The translations under genes were made by a program, and so were the position numbers. 64,000 bases of DNA from Mytilisepta virgata (Eukaryota; Mollusca; Bivalvia; Mytilida; Mytilidae): assembly GCA_028015205.1 (NCBI GenBank), contig CM051521.1, forward strand, positions 94,402,513-94,466,512, read 5' to 3'. The notes beneath the pieces were generated by a model that made no database searches, was not told the origin of the DNA, and saw only the letters and a program-made list of their open reading frames with translations. Numbering within the stretch: position 1 is the stretch's first letter; every line of letters begins with the position of its first letter. Below, piece after piece: positions 55,012 through 61,960 of this stretch.

Positions 55012-56094
55012 GGCATTATTTTTTTATTTCTCTATTATATTTCACATCTCTCAACCAGTGTTAGACTGAATAATTTGATAATCAAGAATTGGCTGAAAGA
55101 TAAACGTTCCATACCTTTATATGTATGTCAATGTATGTGTTTCAGGCATCTTTGAGAAATGGTTTGGTGCACAAAAAATTCTAGACTCCATATTGAAAAG
55201 AAATGAAAGATTAAAATTTCCCTAACAGGCTTTTTCAACTAACAGACTAACCTTTTTTTTTTTAAATGTACCCCATACTCCCCCACACGAAGGTGCTTGT
55301 TGCTTTTTTTTTTTCTTTTTTTTTTCTTGCCTAACCAGCTTTTTACCCCAAAAAGTCCCCATCCTAAGTACAAGCCCATGTGTCCCCTCTCCCTCTCCCC
55401 ATTTTTTGATTACTTTTAATATGAACACTTTAGATGCTTTAGGTATGAAACCATTTTTTATTTTTTATCCATAAACATAAAATTCATGATTGGAGCCCCT
55501 GTCCCGACATTTCGGAGACATGTTCCCATCCTGATTGTTGTCCCCAGTAAATGTCGATAACGGTAGCTTCACGAAACAAGCTACAAGGACGCATGAGTTG
55601 TCTCCCCAAAATGTATTTAAAATGAAAAGAAATATTTTTTTACTTGCATGCGTAAATATTAAGGAACAGTGGTCAACTTAAAATGACGTGCGTCAACCCA
55701 TAACCGCAGTGCGCTTCTTCGTTATATAATAAAATAGACTGCTTAACCATTCTGTTTTATCAGAAAACTCTCCGTATTTCTAGATAAAAGTTTTCTTCAA
55801 CAAACCAATCTCTTGAAAACTAGCCCAAAAAACACAAATTACGATTAAAATTTTTCAATAAAAACACTTTCATATTTACCTTTCAAAACTCCACGTGATA
55901 TTTTCGATGGCTGTGATGTTCTGATTCTCCCCAATGCATTTCGGGAGTGCTCTGATACGTCAATAAGCGGCAATTTCAAAAAAATTGTCGATCTCGGGAA
56001 AACTCTCCGATCAACCATTTACGCGATCGCGTAAATTTGTTTTTACCCATATGAGTAAAAATCGATTTACTTGTACAAGTGGGATCTCTGACTG

Positions 56095-57915
56095 ACATTT
56101 CGATGTGAAATTCAGCGACCTTTATATATTATATTTATCGGTAAGAATTAAGGTCATTTTCCCCTGCTTTGTGGTTATTTTCAAAGATCTTCAGACAATT
56201 GCGTAATGCCTTTCACAATCTCTTGAGGCATAGTCTCTTACATAATAATAAAGATTTGCCAATAAAAACAAACATAAAACTTGCAAAAAATCTACATATT
56301 TGAATATCACTTTCATTGGGAGACAGTTTTAAAACAAATTTTCAAAATTAACTTCAAGTTCGTTTTTCAGTATGAATTTTAAGGACCCTAGCTTGAGCTC
56401 AGAACCAAAACGAATTTTTGCTCTGAGTTCAACTCTGAATGGTTTTGGTTCTGAGCTATAGTTTCCTTCATGGCAGTATTCGAAAAAAAAAATAATAGAC
56501 TAAATGCTTCGTAATTGACTTTGCAGTAAACTACTTTTCCTGTGGAAAACTTGAACTTCGATTAGCTCTACATTTTGTTCTTTTTAAATTGTAAGGCCGG
56601 GTCATATTTATAAACTAAGTCGACTTGCATGGTCTTTAAAATAGCCTCCAATAACTAAATCATCGCTATGACATGTGTCAATTTCTGCATCCTATAAAAA
56701 GATACTAGAGAACTATTAGTTTGAAATTGCAAAACTCCATCTGCTCTGATTAACTCAAACAGATAAATTATGTTATGTATGTCGGAATTAAATCGTTGAA
56801 TGTTTAAACATGCATTGACATGTATCTGCTGTACAATCTACTTTGATCACAGGCACCTGGGGAATGGGTTTAGTATGTTGCATCCCCTCTTTTTTCCTCT
56901 GCATCCACCTTTTTTGTAACACTACACGACCTTTATTATTTAATTAACTTTTTTCTACTTTTCATTATTTTATGAAAGAAATAAACGCACTATCACAATT
57001 TTATTACATAAATCAAATGTCCAAATTTCCGGTCAAATGACTTATAAATTCTTCTTTATAGTTCTTAAATTATCTTCCTCCTTTATATATAAATGCCTTG
57101 AAATTAGAAACAATGTAATTTAATTTGATTTCTGGAATTATTGTGTTACATCATATTGTAATAATGGGCCTTTGCCATTTATTGTAAATGAGTTTGTGCC
57201 AATAAAATATTTGTATATGTATTTATAATTGTACTATCAGTTGACGAAATTTGGACATTTGATTTATGTTAATTGCGATACTGCGTTTATTTCTTTCAAA
57301 AAATGATGAGTATTCCTACTGATATGAAAGAACAAAGGCACAAAAAAATCACAAAGTACTCAGTCCCACTACCAAGGCCGTAAATTCCAGAGGGCGGGGG
57401 AGGCCCCAAATTTTGAGCAAAAACATTTTTTTATTCATACCTTTTAAATAGAAATTAAAATTAAAAGAGAAACGGGATAATTTATACATGAAAACTAAAA
57501 GTGTAGTTAGTCTCGTGTAACCAGGGATCATATAATACTAACATACTATCATATACAGTTCCTGGTGTAACTAAGGCTAACTTCAAAAGACTGCCGCAGA
57601 ACGTTTCTTTTCATGCTGCAGTATGCTTAAAAAATTACGCGTTAAATAAACTTCATCACTTCAAAATGAGACAAGACACACAACTAACCTTCTTTTGCCA
57701 AGGTCACAATTTATCATTTGTGGTTCTATAATCAGTCATTCAATGTTTATTACAAAATATTTGGTACGTGTTTGTACGCTGTGTATTCTTTTCAGTCCTA
57801 ATCGATTAGACTGATTTCGAATGGCGGGAGAAATCAAGGACAGTTACCGATAAGTTTGATCGGAACACCCATGATTTTTTCCTTGGAAAGGTTAAAGGAT
57901 TTACTTTCGGTTTCA
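56095..57915. other. Upstream region of the amine oxidase exon
   Basis: It contains the MITE at 56959-57311 and a short inverted repeat at about 56393-56457 (agctcagaaccaaaac / gttttggttctgagct). The presumed promoter just above 57856 shows no decisive element. Confidence 0.5.
56959..57311. mobile_element. MITE with about 75-bp inverted arms
   Basis: tgaaagaaataaacgcacta then tcacaatt...ataaatcaaatgtccaaattt at the left matches the inverse aaatttggacatttgattta then tgtt...gatactgcgtttatttctttca at the right. About 200 bp of unrelated AT-rich sequence separates the arms. Confidence 0.8.
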
Positions 57916-58039
57916 ATGGCAGATCCTGAGCCAGAAATTGATGTTTTAATCATTGGAGGAGGCATTTCAGGGTTGACAGCGGCATATACCATTTCTAAAA
58001 GAGACCATAATTTGAATTATGTTGTTTTAGAGGCTAAAG
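57916..58039 (+). CDS. First coding exon of a flavin amine oxidase-like protein (partial)
   Basis: It encodes MADPEPEIDVLIIGGGISGL then TAAYTISKRDHNLNYVVLEA, ending in the codons AAA G at the donor GTTAAT. DVLIIGGGISGLTAAY is the dinucleotide-binding GxGxxG fold of FAD enzymes. VVLEAK is the end of its second strand, which in monoamine oxidases continues as D/ERxGGR after a split codon, matching phase 1 here. Family: FAD-dependent amine oxidases (monoamine oxidase, spermine oxidase and related). I chose the ATG at 57916; an in-frame upstream ATG at 57856 would add 20 residues. The following exons are not in the window, because the next 6 kb is intron filled by a retrotransposon. Other FAD oxidoreductases with the same N-terminal fold remain possible. 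The donor is weaker than consensus. Confidence 0.72.
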
Positions 58040-58497
58040 GTTAATTTCGAAAAAATGAACAAAGGATAAATTCGCTTACTGTTGTTTATGTCTTTTGATA
58101 GATCAATGCTATGCCTGTAATGGACATATGTCGTATGATTAGGAAATAAAGTTTGGGTACAAGCATACCTGATAACAAAGAAATATGCATTATTCACAAG
58201 AAATTTAATATAAATTGAGTTATTTTCAGCGACAGCAAGTACATAACTTACAAATATGACAAATTATGCATAGAAAATTGAAAATCATCTCTTGTTACAA
58301 ATTTGAGATAACTTAAATGGATAAGGCAATATTAGTTTTTCTGAAGAATTACTTCAGTTTAGGTTGGACAGTAGGCATCAGTATTATGATATATTAGAAT
58401 AGTGATCATGTATCATGATACCTATTGATGTATAGCTTTAATTTTAATTATATTAGAACAGTACACAAGTTTTCCAAAAATATCATATACAAAATAT
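58040..58497 (+). other. Start of the amine oxidase intron 1
   Basis: AT-rich sequence with no recognised gene or repeat. It ends at the LTR of the minus-strand retrotransposon. Confidence 0.6.
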
Positions 58498-59214
58498 TGT
58501 AACGTGCTCGCCTACGCTACAATTTTAAGTTCAGCTATAAGTGTCTGGCGAGCTAAGCTAAATGGCAAATCAGGCAATTATACCAAGAAAGTTGCTCTTA
58601 AACCACTTTATTATCAGTTGTGTTCAATTAAGACATGGTCATTTTAGCAATGAAATGACAATAAATGTAAAAGAATAACAATTCAAACAGGTGTTGACAG
58701 GTCAGTTATTAATAACCACACTTTGTGGTTGAAATGTTTACCACACTTTGTGGTTAAAATGGTTCAGTCATTGAAGAGTTCAACCATAGTGGTATACCTT
58801 TAATCAGAGTTAACCACGATTTATGGTAAAAGTTTACCAACAATTATGGTAAAAGTTAACCACACTTGTGGTTGAACCAAATTAGTGGTTTTAATTAGTT
58901 TCTTAACTAATAGGTATATTCACCATGGTACTGTCTTGGTTCTTACTTCCTGTAACTTCTACAGACTGAACACAGGAATATAAAAATCAACAGAATTTAT
59001 ACGACTGACCAGTCACGTGATATAGTTATTTAATTCACACCTGGCTGCTCTCAGGTAAATAAAACGTCATTAATAAAACATCGACAGGTGACAATATGGA
59101 ACGTGCACCTGTTAAATTATAAATGGGTTTACATCAGTAAACAAAATAAAGTAATCAAGATATGTATAATATAAAATAGTACAATACAAATTATGATATT
59201 ATAGGTTCGTGACA
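58498..59214 (-). repeat. 3' LTR of the Ty3/Gypsy element
   Basis: 717 bp. On the minus strand it begins TGTCACGAACC right after a purine-rich tract and ends GAGCACGTTACA, with the TG...CA type ends of LTRs. The middle (58711-58895) has a cluster of inverted motifs of the form AACCACA-n-TGTGGTT. The 5' LTR lies outside the window, so the boundaries rest on the end motifs and the polypurine tract only. Confidence 0.75.
58711..58895. promoter_or_regulatory. Cluster of AACCACA/TGTGGTT inverted motifs in the LTR
   Basis: Perfect or near-perfect inverted pairs: aaccacactttgtggtt at 58714-58730, taccacactttgtggtta at about 58739-58756, caaccatagtggt at 58781, taaccacgatttatggta at about 58811, taccaacaattatggta at about 58835, and aaccacacttgtggtt at about 58857. 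TGTGGTT is the core recognised by Runt/RUNX factors, so a U3 enhancer is a possible reading. The role is inferred. Confidence 0.55.
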
Positions 59215-59231
59215 CTACCCCCTCTTAAAAG
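59215..59231 (-). promoter_or_regulatory. Polypurine tract of the retrotransposon
   Basis: Minus strand cttttaagagggggtag, ending directly at the LTR start TGT. This is the expected primer site for plus-strand DNA synthesis in LTR elements. Confidence 0.7.
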
Positions 59232-59380
59232 TGTTTGTCCCAAACATGAGAGTAAATGATATGATGATATAATGGTTAAGGTACCACTAAATTTACTAAA
59301 CCTTATTCAATTCAGTGTACTAAAGTTCAAACATGAAAATAAACATGAACTTGAGATCACAGTCATACACAAATATTGTT

Positions 59381-60691
59381 CTAAATACAAGAAATGTTCT
59401 CAATTCTCCTCTCCACAATTCCAACAAGGCCATCTAAACGGAGATTAATGCAAAGTCTCTTGAGTTCTAATAAGGGACCAATTTCCTTTGGTAGTGTCTG
59501 TATGTCGATCACACCCTCACTTCTCAAATAATTCAACACGTAATTGAAGTAAGTAGGATCTTGGTCAATAAATATTGAACGGCGTCCATTATAGCCATAG
59601 CGGCGGCTAGTCGATATTGCGAGGATCGAACTAGGGTCATATCTCAATGTCATGGTGGATGTCTCAAATATCTTTCCTCCAACGTTTAACGACACTCTAT
59701 TATCTTCGGCCAATTTAAATTTGTCATATAAAACCTGATTAAGTTCATCAGTTGCTTTCGTTAACTGTTCAGCTGTCATATTCTTAATCTGATTAATGGT
59801 TGTAATTACCGGTCTTTCGGTCTTCTCTTTCGCTGGTGTTGACTTATGTCTAGGAGACAAACTCCCACAAGTGGACGGACACGACAATACCTCTTGACGA
59901 GACAAGTTACCATTGTAAATAGTCGTTGACACTACGGTTCTACCTGGAGGTTTGTATTGTTCGTCATCTGATTCTGAGAGCGTGTCTTCCATGTACTTTG
60001 AATTATTATTATTATCATTCTTTTTGGGTGACTTACTGCGTGTCGCTTCAACGATCCGCACTGGTTCAGTTTTCTGAGGTGACTTACTGTTTGCTGTTTC
60101 AACGATACGAGTTGTTTCGACTTTCTTCTTTGTTGGTGTTTTCTGGACTTCTTTTATCTCAGACAATGATCTGCTCTTCCTTACTGGGGATTTTGTCGAA
60201 GACTTGTCAGCAGTATTTACTTCAGACTGAGATACGCACTTCCTTCCTTCAGAACAATGACGCTTTGGTGATCTTGATCGTGATCTCGCACAGGCAGAGG
60301 CGGAATACGATCTCTTGTACGGAGAACGTGGTCTTGAGTAATCCATCGGGGGTTTAACTTCAACCACTTTTGACTGAGCTTGTGTTTTCCTGTATTCCTC
60401 GTATGCCCGTTTTGCTGCTTCTCCAGTCACACCAGTAATTCTATTATGACAGACGGATGTAAATGGTCTCTCTCCTCGTGAACACCTTGAGTGCTTCCCG
60501 TTTTCCCTAGCTGTGACAAATTCACAATAACTACACTGCCAGCCGAAGCTGCTGTGTTTTTCCATAATATGCCGTTCAGCGGCTGCCTTTGTTGCAAACG
60601 AATTCTGCCTGCTGTCTTGTTTGCATATTGAGCACCTGAAGGTACTTTTATTCTGTAAATAAATAAAAAGAAGGTTACACAAAATCTTCAA
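59381..60691 (-). CDS. Extra ORF of the Ty3/Gypsy element: zinc fingers plus BTB/POZ (KCTD-type T1) domain
   Basis: 436 codons, intact, in the position where env genes lie. Residues 14-50: FRCSICKQ...AERHIMEKH, a C2H2-like finger. Residues 50-70: WQCSYCEF...GKHSRC, a C2HC-like finger. Then an Arg/Ser-rich stretch (about 120-150), SP- and TP-rich sequence with two related copies of RIVE(T/A)..SKSP.K, and from residue 332 a BTB domain of the T1/KCTD kind: RVSLNVGGKIFETSTMTLRY, then SIFIDQDPTYFNYVLNYLRS and a helical end. KCTD-type BTB domains mediate oligomerisation and often bind Cullin 3. No signal peptide or convincing membrane segment is visible, so it is not an envelope-type protein. The frame overlaps the pol stop by 17 bp and has no good ATG at its beginning. 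A splice-acceptor-like ttttatttatttacag ends at 60653, in frame, suggesting expression from a spliced RNA with translation from residue 14. Confidence 0.85.
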   Translation of the reverse strand: MKILCNLLFIYLQNKSTFRCSICKQDSRQNSFATKAAAERHIMEKHSSFGWQCSYCEFVTARENGKHSRCSRGERPFTSVCHNRITGVTGEAAKRAYEEYRKTQAQSKVVEVKPPMDYSRPRSPYKRSYSASACARSRSRSPKRHCSEGRKCVSQSEVNTADKSSTKSPVRKSRSLSEIKEVQKTPTKKKVETTRIVETANSKSPQKTEPVRIVEATRSKSPKKNDNNNNSKYMEDTLSESDDEQYKPPGRTVVSTTIYNGNLSRQEVLSCPSTCGSLSPRHKSTPAKEKTERPVITTINQIKNMTAEQLTKATDELNQVLYDKFKLAEDNRVSLNVGGKIFETSTMTLRYDPSSILAISTSRRYGYNGRRSIFIDQDPTYFNYVLNYLRSEGVIDIQTLPKEIGPLLELKRLCINLRLDGLVGIVERRIENISCI

Positions 60692-61931
60692 ATCTTTTTG
60701 GTCTAATTATCATTCGACCTCTTCTGTCTTTTGTGATAAGTTCTGTGTCCACAGCCTGCTCAACAGCGTCTGGTTCATCTTGAACCAAATCGTTGTTGTC
60801 TAATTCAGACTGGGCTGGGACAGATTCGTCATCATCAGAACTACTACTTGCATTTTCTGACTCGTTTTCATCGTAATATTGTTCTATTTGGTTTTCTTCT
60901 GTGGAAGTGTCTGAAGATGCTGTGAACCAATTCGGTTTATTTTCTCCAGAATATTTCTTTAATTTGTTATAATGCACAACTTTTGGTTTTGTATTCGGTC
61001 TTTCTTGAATTCTAAAGACAACGTCGCTTAGACACTTTGTAATTATATAAGGACCCTTCCATGGACATTGCAGTTTTGGACTTCTCCCCTTTTTCCTGAC
61101 CAAGTTGGATAACCACACACAGTCTCCTTCAACTAAGGGTTTAAAACTTGCCTTATGATCATAATTCTTTTTCATTGCCTGTGAGGATAACTCCAAATGT
61201 TCCCTAGCAAATTTGTGAATAATTGCCAAAGATTCCGACAAATTATAGGAATAATCCGAGCTTTCTTCTCTTGGTTCTTCTCTAGGATTACCAAAGAGAA
61301 GATCTACGGGTAAAGTGATCTCACGACCAAACATCATTAAACAGGGTGATACTTTGGTTGTATTATGTATAGATGAACGATAAGCCATCATAAGAAATGG
61401 TACATGCACATCCCAATCCCACTGATTTTCATTACAGAATAATGCTAACATGTTTTCAAATGTTTGGTTGAATCTTTCAACCATTCCATCGCTCTCTGGG
61501 TGAATAGGTGTTGTCCTGGTTTTGTCAATTCCAAGTATTGAGCACATCTCTTTAAAGATCAAAGACTCAAAGTTTGTGCCCTGATCGGAATGCAGTATTC
61601 TTGGAACTCCAAAAAGGACAACAAATCGTTCAACCAGTATTTGAGCAACTGTGTGAGTTTCTTGATTGGGTATTGGGTATGCATCCATCCATTTAGTGAA
61701 ATAATCCCCTATTACAAGTAAATATTTATTCCCCTTGTCTGATGTTGGCAGTGGACCCAAAACGTCGACTGCCACTCGTTCGAGTGGTGCTCCAACATTA
61801 TATTTTTGCATTGGTGCCCTGTTAGCTCGAGGTGTTCGTTTCCTTGAAGCACATTTATCACAAACATGGCACCAATGGATGACGTCTTTTCGCATAGCGC
61901 ACCAAAAGAATCTACTTCTAAGCTTGGACAA
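60675..61931 (-). CDS. Ty3/Gypsy integrase (3' part of pol)
   Basis: 418 codons containing the second half of the H2C2 zinc-binding region (CHVCDKC). The DDE catalytic core follows: Asp in VAVDVLGPLP, Asp in LHSDQGTNF, and Glu in SDGMVERFN. Then comes the GPY/F module (PWKGPYIITKC) and an acidic, Ser-rich C-terminal tail ending RPKRFEDFV. It inserts the element's cDNA into the host genome. The reading frame differs from that of the upstream pol ORF, since the first half of the zinc-binding motif lies in the other frame (see 61961-64000). This is the same polyprotein split by a frameshift rather than a separate gene. It is otherwise intact. Confidence 0.92.
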   Translation of the reverse strand: MSKLRSRFFWCAMRKDVIHWCHVCDKCASRKRTPRANRAPMQKYNVGAPLERVAVDVLGPLPTSDKGNKYLLVIGDYFTKWMDAYPIPNQETHTVAQILVERFVVLFGVPRILHSDQGTNFESLIFKEMCSILGIDKTRTTPIHPESDGMVERFNQTFENMLALFCNENQWDWDVHVPFLMMAYRSSIHNTTKVSPCLMMFGREITLPVDLLFGNPREEPREESSDYSYNLSESLAIIHKFAREHLELSSQAMKKNYDHKASFKPLVEGDCVWLSNLVRKKGRSPKLQCPWKGPYIITKCLSDVVFRIQERPNTKPKVVHYNKLKKYSGENKPNWFTASSDTSTEENQIEQYYDENESENASSSSDDDESVPAQSELDNNDLVQDEPDAVEQAVDTELITKDRRGRMIIRPKRFEDFV

Positions 61932-61960
61932 AGTTTTTGTGATGCCAAGATGACCAGAGT

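Larger units (their letters stand above)
48348..56094. mobile_element. 7.7-kb non-coding element with terminal inverted repeats and palindromic boxes
   Basis: The left end CAGTCAAAGATCCCACTTGT then ACAAGTAAAT and the inverted right end (56065-56094) differ at one position over about 30 bp. The flanking ACATT at 48343-48347 and 56095-56099 is a possible 5-bp target duplication. The terminal box ACTTGTACAAGT is a perfect palindrome; it and variants (ACTTATATAAGT, ACTTGTATAAGT) recur through the interior, together with a second box of the form TTTACTCC..GAAGTAAA. The interior holds a 1,255-bp tandem array (49440-53940) and a 200-bp MITE. No transposase or other protein is visible, so it is presumably mobilised in trans. 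Two ordinary repeats and a chance end match are possible, but the shared palindromes argue against that. Confidence 0.7.

Noticed and set aside
59926..60357. 143-codon plus-strand ORF
   Set aside because: Antisense shadow of the zinc finger/BTB ORF, caused by its Ser/Arg-rich codon usage.
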